Source: Plasmodiophora brassicae (Eukaryota; Endomyxa; Phytomyxea; Plasmodiophorida; Plasmodiophoridae). From it: a stretch of DNA of 64,000 bases. This document shows positions 43,850-54,964 of the stretch, piece by piece. Within the stretch, counting starts at the first letter, position 1. Every line of letters begins with the position of its first letter. The DNA lies in assembly GCA_039704465.1 (NCBI GenBank), contig JASFAU010000003.1, positions 62,001-126,000 of the forward strand, in the 5' to 3' direction. The notes beneath the pieces were generated by a model. That model saw only the letters and a program-made list of their open reading frames with translations. It was not told the origin of the DNA and made no database searches. A program made the translations under genes and the position numbers.

Positions 43850-44471
43850 GCTATACACAGTAGATCGCGTTCCGAGACGCCTGACGTGCTTAAGTAGGAC
43901 CAACTCCTAATTAATGTCGTCCTGGCGCGAACAGTACGCGTGTGTGCCACCATAATTGCCTCAGTGCGAATCGTCGCCCAGGTCGCCTGCAGGAACTGTC
44001 GGAAAGTATCGGGTGGCGGGTGCACTCGACGTTCGCTCCGGTGACAAAACCAAACCATATACGACAGGACGTGCTCTGACTAAGTCCACATTCGAAACGG
44101 TTTCTGTGCTTGGCGATCATCGCTTGGATGTCAGGGTTGACCCGCTCTACGGGCCAGTGCCCAGTGACACGTCGACAGATCAGGCACACTGGATCGCATA
44201 GGGCAACGCGGTCAGGAAAATGTATTGGCCACGAGGTCGGTCTCATCGACAATTTCGAACAGGTTTCCGTCAAGAACACCCGTAGTGTCCATCAACCTAC
44301 CGTACAGCAAACAGGTAGGTGGTTTGGCAATGCATTGCCGTGTGTTTGGCAGATATTGAGATTTGTACTTCAGAGTTTCGTTCGTTGGATTCCTTTTGGC
44401 GAGAGGAGTTCGAAACTGCCTTCGTCTCGTTCTTGGCGCTTTATCCTTGGTACGCTGCGTTGGGTGACCGC
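43850..44471. other. Intergenic region upstream of the transposase remnant
   Basis: About 620 bp without a gene I can support. Its base composition is lower in GC than the flanking genes. It could hold the 5' part of the mobile element, but I found no terminal inverted repeat by eye. Confidence 0.35.
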
Positions 44472-46080
44472 CATGAGGGAGGGCCACCCCAGCACTGTTG
44501 AACTGGACGGCGGGCGCGGTCCGCGGCGAAGGCGCGCATCTTTGATTGCAGCGCAATGGGAAAGGACCACGTACGAGGGTGTCGCCAGGCGCCGCTGCCT
44601 ATACACCGTCAAGCAGAAGCGGACCATTGTTCGTTCGGCCACAGCTCGGGGCAACGTCAAAGCCGCTGCTCGCGAGTTTCAAATCGAACCCTGCCAAATT
44701 CGTGACTGGCGGCGTAACCTCATGGGGCCGACGAATCAAACGTCTAGCGAGAGCAGCGATGCTGAAGCGATCATTCAGTTCAAACCGTTCAGCACGCGGA
44801 CGTCTAGGCGGAGGACAAGGTCGCATGGCAGAGCGTCGACATTGCCGCAAGACGTGACAGACGCAGTTTAGGAACACGTCAAATATCTTGACAGCTGTGA
44901 TCTCAACATTAACGTGAAAGCAGTCCACCGGTTTGTCACATCGTAAGTTAACCGTTAAGGTCAGTTAAACACTTCTTACTTACTCATGTGGACTGCAGAC
45001 AGTGTCCTCAGTATGCCGCCTCCATGATGAATGAGCAGGCGTCCGAGCAGAAAATCAGACGTTCTCTGCATCGGAACGCCAAGCTGGTCAAGAGACGGTA
45101 CACTCGGGTCGCACAGAACACTCGTTACGACGAGGATGTTGTGCAGGGCTACCTTTCGTCGGTGAACAACTCTATCCGAGACCTGGAAATCGTCGATCCG
45201 CATCTGCTGCTGAACATGGACGAGACTTCATTGCCCTTTGACCAGCCAAAGTCATCAACTCTTGCTCGGGAGGGAGTTCGCACCGTTCGATGCAGGACCA
45301 CCGGTTCGAGCAGCAGTGCGACCGTGTGCCTAACCGTGTCGATGGCTGGGGACAAGCTCGGCATGCTCATCATCTTCAGAGGTACCCATATGAATTGCCG
45401 TCGGTTTCTTCGATCTCATTCTGCATGGCAGGCATCCCGGGAGGGCGGATCGATAAGGAGCTCCGACAGCTCGACGCCCAGAAGAATGATGGCCATCGCT
45501 GTATCGTCCAGCAAAGGAGCTGGAACGATGAAAGAGGCATGAGGGCTTACGTCGACATGATCACCCGTCCTTGGGTGGGTGGAAGACGAACGCGACCCGT
45601 GTAGCGAGGCTCGACAATGTCAACCTCAACGCCGTGTTGGGCCAGAGCGTCAATTACCGGCGGGCATTTGTGAGCCGACATATCGTCCAGCAGAAGGAGT
45701 GAGGTCATCCGTCTTCCACCCATCCACACCGGTCGCGTTCGTCTTCCACCCGCCCAAGGACGGATGATCATGTCGACGTAAGCCCTCATGCCTCCTCACT
45801 CCTTCTGCTGGACGATATGTCGGCTCACAAGTGCCAGCCGGTAATTGACGCTCTGGCCCAACACGGCGTTGAGGTTGACATTGTCGAGCCTCGCTGCACC
45901 GGTCGCGTTCAAGTCCTGGACGTTGGTGTTAACAAGCCTTTCAAGGATCGAGTCCGATGCCTGTGGGAAAGCTGGTTGCATTCCGAAATGCAACGATGCC
46001 CGAACGTAGTCCCAAAGGCCACGCGTCCACTCGTTCGCGAGTGGGCTCTCACGGCATGGAACGAGGTCACTGCCGGATAA
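44472..46080 (+). pseudogene. Broken DDE (pogo/Jerky-type) transposase gene
   Basis: Plus-strand remains of a DDE_1 superfamily transposase. The N-terminus has a psq/CENP-B-like helix-turn-helix (TVKQKRTIVRSATARGN then AAAREFQIEPCQIRDWRRNL). The catalytic part reads LLNMDETSLPFDQPKSSTL (first Asp), then LLLLDDMSAHKCQPVIDALA (second) and VQVLDVGVNKPFKDRV (third). A TAG at about 44869 interrupts the frame before EHVKYLDSCDLN, and an internal inverted duplication destroys the region between the first and second Asp. Two GT-AG introns are implied, one of 51 bp after IIFRG, so this is a spliced host-like gene and not a fresh insertion. Activity is ruled out in this copy. Confidence 0.82.
45537..45898. 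repeat. Snap-back inverted duplication inside the transposase
   Basis: Two nested palindromes. Arm A (45537-45603) recurs inverted at 45727-45793 with about three mismatches; arm B' (45602-45706) recurs inverted at 45793-45898 with a few mismatches. The minus strand from 45789 reads an uninterrupted copy of the A-linker-B protein segment. Order is therefore A, inverse(A-linker-B), B. The junctions sit at the short inverted match GAACGCGACC and at CCTC. Confidence 0.9.
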
Positions 46081-46255
46081 ATTACTAACACGTGGAGCAC
46101 GGTCGGGTTCAGCGTCAACTGAGCGCGTCCCAGAGCGTGCAATGAAACGAGACATTTCGAATACCAATCCTCTGTTGTTGTAAACAGGGAACGCAGTCTC
46201 GCAGTCCGCGAGGGAGCAACGGCGCCCCGCGTTACAGAGGGGAACGTTTGCCATC

Positions 46256-47362
46256 ATGTCGTTCCTGACGGGCGCGCGCGTGCCGAACGCGCACAGCGAC
46301 TCGATCTGGGGTGTCGCCTGGAGCAAGTTCGGCCTGCTGACCGGGTCGCTCGACGAGACCGTCCTGCTGTGGAATGCCGGGGAGATCTCCAGGGAGTCGA
46401 CCGCGGGTGCCGCCGCGCCGATCAGAACTTTTGCGGGGCATTCGCTCGCGGTCTGCTCTGTGGCCGTATCGCCAGATGGGGTCCTGGGGGCTTCTAGGTA
46501 GTGTGGTATGTACTGGAGATTGCCATGTGGGCTGAGTTTGCCTGTCGTAGCTCGATGGATGGCAGCATAACAGTCTACGACTTGGAGCAGCAGGCGCAGC
46601 TGCGAAAGATCACGCTGGGGCCGACGAAGAACTGGACGGTGGCCATGTCGAACAAAGTTGTTGCGACCGGCGCCACGGATGGCGCGATCAGCATGTTCAC
46701 GGCACGATCCGGCGAACCCGTCGAATCGTCCATGAAGCTGTCGACCGCGTTCGCGCTCAGCGTCGCGTTCAACGAGTCCGGCGATCGCCTTGCCGCCGGC
46801 GGTAACAAAGGCGAACGTACGTCTTCGTGCATTTGTATCGCGTCTGCCGTGCCCTAACGCAACCTTCCAGTTGGCATAATGGACCCTGGAACCGGCCAGC
46901 TCGTCCAGAAGATGACAGGGCATTCGAAAGGCATTCGGTAACGCAGATTCGTATCGTCTGGTAGATCGTGGTGCTAAGCGCCGGCGGGCTCCCAGGTGCA
47001 TTCAGTTCGCAGGAGCGGACGGGCAGACGCTGCTGACAGGAAGCGAGGACCAGACGATCGGGATTTATGACGTGCGAGGTGGGCAGCAGGTGGCGTCGCT
47101 CGCCGGGCACAACAGCTGGGTGACGGGCGTGGCATTCCCTCGCGGACCCGTTTCCGCTGGCGGCGTCGAACGGTTCGCGTCGTGCTCGTGCGATCGCAGC
47201 GTCAAGATCTGGGAGCTCCGCACGCAAGAGCCGCTGCACTGCTTCGACCAGGCGCACAGCGATCTCGTCACCGGTATCGCGTTTGGCCCGGCGGGCACCA
47301 ACCAGCTCGTCACCGTCTCCGACGACGCATCCATCCAGTTCTACACCGTACCTAGCCATTGA
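46256..47362 (+). CDS. SKI8: WD-repeat protein SKI8/WDR61
   Basis: Seven-bladed beta-propeller that bridges the Ski (cytoplasmic exosome) complex and, in animals, PAF1C. Four exons are linked by introns of about 54, 55 and 58 bp that restore WD repeats: HSDSIWGVAWSKFGLLTGSLDETVLLW in exon 1, SMDGSITVYDL after the first intron, GIMDPGTGQLVQKMTGH, then GSEDQTIGIYDVRGGQQV and GHNSWVTGVAF, CSCDRSVKIWELRTQEPL and HSDLVTGIAFGPAGTNQLVTVSDDASIQFY. The opening HxDxIWxVAW is the family's first blade. The length, about 310 residues after splicing, is normal. Highly conserved; no oddities seen. Confidence 0.88.
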
Positions 47363-47396
47363 TCCGGGACATGTAAACCGCTCACTGTATGCAGCG

Positions 47397-49548
47397 TCAT
47401 AGTTCGTCGTGGTTCTTCCGTGCAGGCGTCCGCGATTTGAGTACCTTGTTGAGAGCGCCAAGGACAAGGTCGATGTGCACGTCGTCGGCTATGTACGGCC
47501 CGTTGTAGTACGCGTTGAACGAATCGACCGGGTGGAGCTTGGCACCGATCGCAGCGGCGAGGTTCGCAAAGCAGTTGTCAACAGCGGGGCGGATCGGGAA
47601 GTAGACGATGGTGACCCCCATGGGAGCGAACATCATGTTGGACAGGCCGGCACCGTGTGGCCCGATGATGACCTGTGCTCGACTGAACAGGCGCGCCTGG
47701 TCCATGAGCGTCGTCGACGGTGCCGCCCGAAACACGTGGAACTTGTCGTCGCCAACGAGGTCGGCAATCAACTCCACCAGGTCGTCTTCGTGCTCAACGC
47801 TGCGGGCAAATTCATGGTTACCACGAGCGACATAGATGATCTCGGGCTTGGGGCCGTCACCGGGCGATGCGTCGACAGCCTTTCGCACAGCTTCGCGCGC
47901 CATCAGGACACCGAGTCTCCCCGGATGGTGCATGTTCTGCATGGATGGGCCGTCGGAAATGGGCGCGCCCTTCGCTTCTCGCCAGTCAACCCTGACGAGT
48001 TCCTCGAACCGGTATTGGCGAGGGCCTTCGTGGTTATACCACATGACTTTGTCTCCGGGAATACCGAACAGAGCGACGGCTTCGCGAGCCCATTGCGAAT
48101 CGGGCAGCATGATGGGCAGATCGGCAGCGAAGCGGCGCGTCAGGGCGATCGCCCCAAGGCCTTCGACGATCCAGTGGTACCAGTTGTCCTTGTTCGATGG
48201 GTCAATAGTCGCTGTCGCATGTGGAACGTCCAATACGACATCGGACGTCGTCCCACCGGTGTAGTCGAGTGGCATCCAGGAATGGCCAGCGTAGAACACC
48301 TTGGAATCTGTGTAGATGACGCCGGTTGCACCTTCCATTGTAGCCTTCGGAACGCGTGCCACGAAAAATTCGCGCTCAGCAAACTCAACGGGGAGAATGT
48401 CACCGAACGACAGGGGAACGTAATCGCCATCGTCATCGTTTACAACGGTACGCCCCGGTACTTCCAGACGATACGTTTGTCCTATTCGCATACACGAATG
48501 GTCAGCGCTTGCGAACCTGCAGAGTAGCCATGCGTGCAAATATACCGCCTTGAGCGGTAATGTTGACATCCGCGCCAATGTCCTCCCACTCAAAAACAAG
48601 CCGCCGGCGCGTGCCCATTTGGCTGATTTCGTCACATCGTTGATGCATGGCATCAATGTACAGATGGCGGGCATCGCCTTCGTCGATCGGGCGATGGCAT
48701 CGAAGAAGGGCACCAAGGTTCTGCTTGTTCTCAATGCTGGGGACGTGCATGATGGCATTCCGCAGAGCCTGAACAGCAGTGGGCGCATCAAACGGGCTGA
48801 AGACGTTGCGCTTATAGATGACGTTGTAAAGCTGGTTCAGGATTCTCTTATACCGCCCAAGTTCCGCATCCGATTCACTGCCGTCGTCGAACTCCTGGAG
48901 CACTCGGATGGCGTCCTCGTACGCAGCCGCCGCTCCTTCAATGTCACCCAGCAGATAACGCATCCGCCCCAGGTCCCCGAACACACGATGATCGCGTTCG
49001 TCCAGTCGTGTCGCCGCTGTGCAGACCTCCTTCATTGTCGCTGAGTCTTCGCAACAATCAGCATCCAGTTTAGCCATCGTCTTGTCAACGTCGGGACGTT
49101 TAAGGCCCCATGCGGCCAACGCGGAACGTTTCACAATGGTGTCCTCTCGAACGTCATTCTGGGGGTTCGCCTCCCGACGCGCCAAACAATCGTTAATCAG
49201 TGTTCGGCACAGCAGCGAGTGCAGGTGCCCAAGCGAGTACCGCCGACGATATACCGAGATATGAGGCAGTCGCCGCGCGCCTTTCAAAATCGTCGCTCGT
49301 GCCGCAGCGCGATCGCCCATCGCCTCGTACGCCGCCCCCGCGTTCATATACGCTTCGATAACATCCGGGTACTCGCGCATCATCTGGCGGAAACCGGCGA
49401 GGGCGCCGCTCAAGTCGCCTGCATCGAGTTTCGCCATCGAACGCTGGAGGACCCTCTGCGCGCGCTCCAGCGACCGCGTGTCCGACTGCGCCGACGCCAT
49501 CGCCGCAGCGACGGCGACGACAACCGCCACCGTCACCCACCGCCCCAT
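47397..49548 (-). CDS. Secretory TPR plus family-61 glycosyltransferase
   Basis: Two exons (49548-48546, 48481-47397; intron 64 bp) give 695 residues. A signal peptide is clear (VAVVVAVAAAMASAQS), then about 300 residues of TPR-like repeats (GDLSGALAGFRQMMREYPD, EAYMNAGAAYEAMGDRAAA, DIEGAAAAYEDAIRV). The C-terminal half is a GT61 (EOGT/plant xylosyltransferase type) domain: NWYHWIVEGLGAIAL, LFGIPGDKVMW, IIYVARG and AQVIIGPHGAGLSNMMF, where HGAGL is the hallmark nucleotide-sugar region. It should act in the ER/Golgi lumen. TPR fused to GT61 in one lumenal protein is unusual. The acceptor is unknown. Confidence 0.85.
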
Positions 49549-49762
49549 TTAGCCGAATGACCCCCCCGTGACCGTTTGCAGCTCGCCGAAAACGGTCGAT
49601 CGCTCGACGCCGATTTTCCGATGATTGTCCTACAGCACGGTGCCGGCCTGTCGCTGGGCGTCTAATTATGGATACCGTACCGTACCGCTACGCATTCGCG
49701 TGGCACCAAAAAGTCGCGCGAAAGTTTCGCTCCATCGGTGGAATATCGCTGTGCTTGGACCG

Positions 49763-52344
49763 ATGGCGGAGCTCGTCATGTCGACGACGACGCCGACGAC
49801 GGCATCGAAGAGCCCTGTGCAGAGCCCGTAGGCGCTGGCGCGTCCCAATCGTGAGCAATGCCGCGCTGACATCGGGTTAGGGTGCCGACCACGCCGGGGA
49901 TCGTGCCATCCGCTGTGCTCCGCGGACTCAGCGACAGGTCCTATGAGAAACGCAAATCGGCGGCGATGGAGCTCGAGCAGATCATCAGAGACGATCCGGC
50001 GCATTCGAAGGTGAAATCGATCATCGCGATTATGAACACCGATTTCATATCGTCCACACAATCCAACCTCCGCAAAGGCGGCTTGATTGGCTTGGCAGGT
50101 CCGTTCGTGTCGTTCGAATGCTGCCCTGTGGTCTGACGTCTGCACAAACAGCGGTCTCGATTGGTTTATCGCAGACCTGCCATTTGTTCTTGGACGACAT
50201 CCTGCCGCCCGTTCTGCAGCTGATGCAGGATCAGGAGGCGCGTTGCCGATACTACGCCTGCGAGACGCTGTACAACGTGACGAAGGTCACTCGCGGACAC
50301 GTCCTGAAGCATTTCAATCGGATCTACGACGGTCTGTGCACGCTGGTGCTTGACAGCGATCCCGATGTCCGCAACGCGGTGTCGCTTCTCGACCGTCTGA
50401 TGAAGGACGTTGTAACCGAGTCAGACAGGTGCGTCCTCCAATGGTGATTCCCGTTGCGCGCATCGATGACGCGTCTGCACATAGTTTCGATATCGGCCTG
50501 TTCATGCCGATGCTGCAGGAAAGGATTCTTGTTAAGGATAGCGCCGTCCGTGGCCTGAATGTCGGCTGGATTCAAGTGCTGGATTCGATCCCCGGCATTG
50601 ACCTGCTGCGCTACCTGCCTGGTGTTCTGCCGGGCCTGTTCGGCATGACTGCTGATCCCAATGCCGCCACTGTGGCTGCGGCGGAAGAGATGCTGTCTGA
50701 GTTTCTGAACGAATTCAAGGCGTCGCAGCCAGACACAATCGAAAAGCTGGTCGGTGGTTTCGCGCTGGCTGTGAACAATGTCGGGTTCACGCTTGCCCTG
50801 TTCAGCTCCCCGTCCTTGTCGACCAGAGTTCGTCGGATGCCCCTGCAGTTGCTAAGCTGATGGCCTTGAAATGGGTGGACGCCTTCGTCGCTGCCTGCAA
50901 ATCCCGACTGTTTCCTCAGTACCCCTACCTAATCAACGGGTTGCTCAAGTGCATTGCCGAGACGGACAATGATCAGATCAGGAAGTCAGCGGAATCGATT
51001 TCACAAGCAATGATGAAACAGGTAATCATGCCTGTTGTTCTGTCGGGAACGTTCTGTGTCATACAGTCAATGGGCAGGTCGCCAACGGATCCGGGTCGTT
51101 CGACCCATTGGAAGACTTTCTTGGGCAGCTGACCGTTTACCTTAACAAGGATTGCGGTTCAACGAAGCTGCCCATCTTGAATTGGGTTGACATGCTGCTT
51201 CAGAAGCATGCGGACGCCTTGTTCAAGTCAATCGACCACCTGCTGCCGGCGCTGATCCAGACGCTTTCGGATCCATCCGACCACGTTGTTCAGGTACGCT
51301 TCTCGATTCGTACGCATGGATATACATTTTCGAACACGTTGCTCCAGGTGGACCTTGCCGTCTTGGCGGCCGTATCCCGGAATCCTGCCCACTTCAACAA
51401 CGTGTTCGTGCATCTGATCACAGTGTTCTGCGACGACGACTCGTTGCTGACTTCGAGGGGCACCCTTGTTATACGGGAGCTGTGCGCCCTTCTTGATGCT
51501 GAGCGTGTCTATACTGCCATCGCCCGGCTTCTGCCAGGAAAACAACTGGGTATGCCGTTCACCTGCGGTTGCATTTGCCTCACGCTGAATGGCTGTACGC
51601 CAGAACCGACCAGTACAATTGTTCAGATACTCAACGAGCTGCTCCTGACGTCGTCCCATCTCTTTGCGCTCCGGCAACAACTACAAACCAGTGTGAAGAC
51701 GCCAGATGGTGTAGCCCTTTTCGAGACGATATTTCGTGCCTGGTCCTACAACCCGGCCGCCGCGCTTAGCCTCTGCCTACTGTGCGAGTTCTACGAACTG
51801 GCGAGCGCCATCGTCAACTTGTTGTAGGACCTCTCAGCGCGAGCCACGTTGCCTACATGATTAACGCATGCATACCGCAGCGCCGACCTGCAGATCACGG
51901 TCGGGTTCCTCGTCGACGTTGACCGACTCGTCGTTCTGATCGAATCACCTGTCTTCATCCGCATGAGGCTGCACCTGCTAGAGCCCCGCAGCAATGCATG
52001 CCTCGTCAAGGCTCTGCACGGGCTGCTCATGGTGCTGCCGTCGCAGGGCAGTTCGTTCAAGGTGTTATCAGCTAGGTACGGCACTCGTGATATTCTCTTA
52101 CCCTGTTCGACGCGATGATGGGCTTTGTACCAGACTGCAATGCGTGTCGACACTTGGATGGCTGGAATTCGCGCCAGTGTCCCGTGCATCGCACGACATG
52201 GCGAACGCTGTTCGCGCAGACGCGCACCCGCCCGTGGACAGGTTCGTTGAACACTACTTGTCCATTCAGAAACAGTTTGCCGATGCCCGTAACGCGGCGG
52301 TCGCCGAGAAGCGGGTCGGATCGTCGGCGTCAATACGCATGTAA
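49763..52344 (+). CDS. VAC14: VAC14 scaffold of the PIKfyve/FAB1 complex
   Basis: HEAT-repeat scaffold for the kinase and phosphatase that set PtdIns(3,5)P2 on endolysosomes. A short first exon (ATG at 49763 or 49778, ending VQSP) joins across a 51-bp intron to VLRGLSDRSYEKRKSAAMELEQI. The family pattern then runs through: NLRKGGLIGLA, LDDILPPVLQLMQDQEARCRYYACETLYNVTKV, SLLDRLMKDVVTES, SFDIGLFMPMLQERILVKDS, LNVGWIQVLDSIPGIDLL and AEEMLSEFL, then more HEAT repeats with short introns near 50100, 50430, 50860 and beyond, ending YLSIQKQFADARNA. The VAC14 C-terminal domain segment AVCLCLLCEFYELASAIV is shifted as LSLCLLCEFYELASAIVNLL. Exon boundaries past 51300 are approximate. Confidence 0.9.
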
Positions 52345-52381
52345 ACAATTCGAATAATATGGTTTAAACTGCATGGGGCGT

Positions 52382-53305
52382 TCACAGTGCACTTGGACTT
52401 GAGGAGGTGCTGTCGACGGGCGTGTACAGCTGGGCGTCAGGCGACGCGCCTACCACCGACAGGCCGATGCGGGATCCAGCGGCCGCTGCACGCAGGACGT
52501 TGACGTACGGGCCCAGATAGCGTTGCATATGCTTCAGGTTCAGGAACTCGTCAAGGTCAATCCACCTGCAGGCCGCGATCTCGTCGGACGGCGCCTGCAA
52601 CGGCGCAGCGTCGTCGTAATCCGGAGGCAGCACGCAGAGGCAGATAAAGTACAGGTCGCCGCGTTCGAACCGGAACGCAAGATTGTGCCGGATCATCAGG
52701 ATCGTCTCGAACTTGCATGACACACCCGTCTCTTCCAGGACTTCCCGCTCGACTCCCGTAGCGATGGACTCAGTGTGTTCCACAACGCCTCCCTATGTCA
52801 CACAGTCAACGTCGCCATGGCGTTCGGCGACCGCGCTCCCATACCGGGAGTTTCCAGAAATTGTCCGGTCGGTCAGGTCGGCGGTCGGCGACGACAAGAA
52901 CCTGCCCGGATCGGTTGACGACGAACCCTCCAGCGCCCACATGTGTCGTACAGTAGGGCGGTATGGACGCAGGCAACTGTAGCACAGCGATCAGCATGAC
53001 GTACTCCTGCTGAGCGTGATGCATCTCCATCGGAATCGGGAAGTCGTGTGACAAAGCGCACGCCAGCAGCCCGCGCACGATCTGACGACGACGCGTTGGC
53101 GAGCAGGGCGGGTCGGCGACGCGCACACCCCGACCTGAGCCTTGTTCAACTGCAGCCAAACCGCCCGCGTCTGACGATGCGCCCACACCGGAACGGCATC
53201 CACGAACCAGGCCCGGAACGCGGCGACGGTGGCATCGCCGACCATCGCGGCCGACACGTGCACACATCGCCAGATGTCGACGTCGAGGTCGCCCAGACGA
53301 TCCAT
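52382..53305 (-). CDS. NUDT6: NUDT6-like Nudix hydrolase
   Basis: Nudix hydrolase of the NUDT6 group, whose exact substrate is unsettled. Three exons: from 53305, a middle exon ending 52845, and 52792-52382, with introns of about 53 and 52 bp. The first part (FRAWFVDAVPVWAHRQTRAVWLQ) and middle (MEMHHAQQEYVML, HVGAGGFVVNRSGQVLVVADR) match the NUDT6 N-terminal and sandwich regions. The Nudix box is split by an intron: KLPGGVVEHTESIATGVERE then VLEETG, complete with its catalytic Glu residues. The ATG at 53305 lies only 17 bp beyond the end of the U6 T-tract, so it uses a start right after an RNA gene; an upstream ATG at 53359 would lie inside the U6 gene. Confidence 0.85.
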
Positions 53306-53322
53306 CGCGGCGGCGTTCGTCG

Positions 53323-53433
53323 AAAAAAGTGTTGACCTCCTCAGTTTGATGCGTGTCATCCTTGCGCAGGGGCCATGCTAATCTTCTCTGTTATGTTCCT
53401 AATTTTTTGGGTGGTACATCCCCGAAGGGAGAC
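53323..53433 (-). ncRNA. U6 spliceosomal RNA
   Basis: The minus strand holds the universal U6 core: a 5' hairpin GTCTCCCTTCGGGGA, then GGAACATAACAGAGAAGATT containing the ACAGAGA box, AGCATGGCCCCTGCGCAAGG (AGC triad and U4-pairing region), and GATGACACGCA (internal stem). It ends in a T run (53323-53328) that would stop RNA polymerase III. The 5' end by comparison is at about 53433. The length of about 105 nt matches other U6 genes. It supplies the catalytic centre of the spliceosome that removes the short introns seen throughout this window. Confidence 0.97.
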
Positions 53434-53459
53434 CAATCGGGTCATGGGGCGAAATCGGA

Positions 53460-53465
53460 TATATA
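53460..53465 (-). promoter_or_regulatory. TATA box of the U6 gene
   Basis: A TATATA sequence, reading the same on both strands, lies 27-32 bp upstream of the U6 5' end, the usual spacing for an RNA polymerase III snRNA promoter. A proximal sequence element was not identified. Confidence 0.7.
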
Positions 53466-53694
53466 CCCGGCCGCGCGCGGCCCCACAACCGCCTATGGGA
53501 CCCCGTCACGGACTTTCCCGGCCTCGGCACAAACGCTGGTCACTGCAGTTCACGACCAGCGCGCCGCAGCTCACTGCCGCAGTTTGTTCGGCCTGTCTGC
53601 GTACGCATGCTTTATCCATTCCTCTGGGGACGGCAGCAACTTGGACTGGCAGGCAGACCTGCCTCCGCTTGGTAGCGCGACCGGACGGCCATAA

Positions 53695-54544
53695 ATGGCG
53701 GGCGCCGCTGCTGCCGCTGCTGCTGCCGTGCGTCGTGTGGCGCTTGGGGAATACGTGTACGGTGCCGACGCTGTTCTCGCTGCCCTATCCGGATCGAAAC
53801 GCTCCTCCTTTCACCACCTATTCGTCCTGGACGACGTCGACCGTGACGATGACCGGAAGCGGTCCAAGGCGATGCGCCTGGCCGAGCAGCGCGATCTGCC
53901 GGTCACGGCCGTGTCCCGTCAGACGCTCGACTTCATGTCAAGACAACGTCCGTCGAATGGCATCGTCCTCGACGCTGAGTCCGTCACGCTCCCGACGCTG
54001 CCTTCGATCTCGCCGTCGGCGGGTCGCCAAGTCTGGGTCGCCCTCGACCAGGTCATGGACCCGCAGAACCTGGGCGCCATTCTTCGCAGCTGTTTCTTCT
54101 TCGACGTCGCCGGCGTCGTTCTCTGTGCCCGGAACTCAGCGCCATTGTCGCCCACAGTCGCCAAGGCGTCCTGCGGTGCACTGGACCTCCTTCCCATTGT
54201 CGAGTGCCGCTCCATGCCGAAATTTCTTCGACAATCACGGGACACCTGCGATATCATCGGTCTGGCCGTCGACCCTTCCGCCGTTTCCTGGCGTTATCTG
54301 CCGGAGCCGACTCCCTCCAAGTCCACGCTGCTCGTTCTCGGTAACGAACGTTCGTTCTGTTGCAGCTCGCACTGATGTGTTCTGTGCAGGGAATGAAGGG
54401 ACCGGGCTGCGTACGTTGGTCCGGGATCAATGTCACACGCTGGCGAAACTGGATCGTGGCCATCGACCCGATGCCGACTTCGTTGATTCGCTGAACGTGT
54501 CGACAGCGCTCGGCATCGCTCTCTACAGCATGGTGGGGCGATGA
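53695..54544 (+). CDS. MRM1: MRM1-like rRNA 2'-O-methyltransferase (SpoU/TrmH family)
   Basis: A SPOUT-fold RNA methyltransferase; MRM1 modifies a G in mitochondrial large-subunit rRNA. Two exons with a 71-bp intron between LVLG and NEGTGLR. Motifs: GEYVYGADAVLAAL at the N-terminus, then VWVALDQVMDPQNLGAILRSC (SPOUT motif 1, NxGAIxRxC), NSAPLSPTVAKASCGALDLL, and after splicing LVLGNEGTGLRTLV (motif 2) and VDSLNVSTALGIALYSM (motif 3, LNVSxAxGIxLY). An N-terminal run of alanines could reflect a targeting signal (AAAAAAAAVRRVALG). No oddity in the active site. It is followed at once by a degenerate duplicate of its own 3' end. Confidence 0.9.
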
Positions 54545-54562
54545 CATCGGTTCCGTGTAATA

Positions 54563-54886
54563 CATGCTGTTCATCCATCGTTCTGGGACATCGTCGCCGT
54601 CGTTGTCGGCAAGCGCCAAGCTCGGATCGCCCTGAACGCCATGCGCCAGAGTCGCATTCCAGAACGCAGCACAACCGGACGACAGTACAACGCAGCTGCC
54701 GCTCATGAATCGAAAAGGCAGGTTGGGACACCCGGAATTCCTACGACCGATCATGTGAAACCTGCAGCGACCTGGCGCTAGGCACGCCAGCCGTTCCCTG
54801 GCGCCATCTGCCGGATCCACGTCCACGCGTCTCATACTCGGTGACGAATATTCGCTCCAGTTGCAGCTCACACTGAGCGTTCTGGT
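54563..54886. repeat. Degenerate tandem duplicate of the MRM1/ZC3H15 gene-end junction
   Basis: Two decayed blocks. 54791-54886 resembles 54287-54386 of MRM1 (last coding part of exon 1, its intron and the CACTG beyond, including GTTGCAGCTC and CTCGGTAACG versus CTCGGTGACG). 54563-54640 resembles 54950-55022 at the ZC3H15 3' end (TAATACATG...CAAGCTCGG-TCGCC). Order and orientation are the same, so this is a tandem duplication of the convergent junction that has since diverged. Confidence 0.6.
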
Positions 54887-54964
54887 TCGTTGGACGTGCC
54901 AACGACGCCTGTACTGGAAGTCCCCTGTAGCAGTACGATGGGCGGTTGCGTTAATACATGACGT

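Noticed and set aside
43911..44279. A 122-codon minus-strand ORF between URAD and the transposase
   Set aside because: No motif, no conserved splice sites, and codon use unlike neighbouring genes.
46081..46255. Start of the SKI8 gene further upstream
   Set aside because: The first blade of the propeller begins right after the ATG at 46256, as in the family.
47409..48527. A 372-codon plus-strand ORF
   Set aside because: Antisense to the GT61 domain; no domain or splice support.
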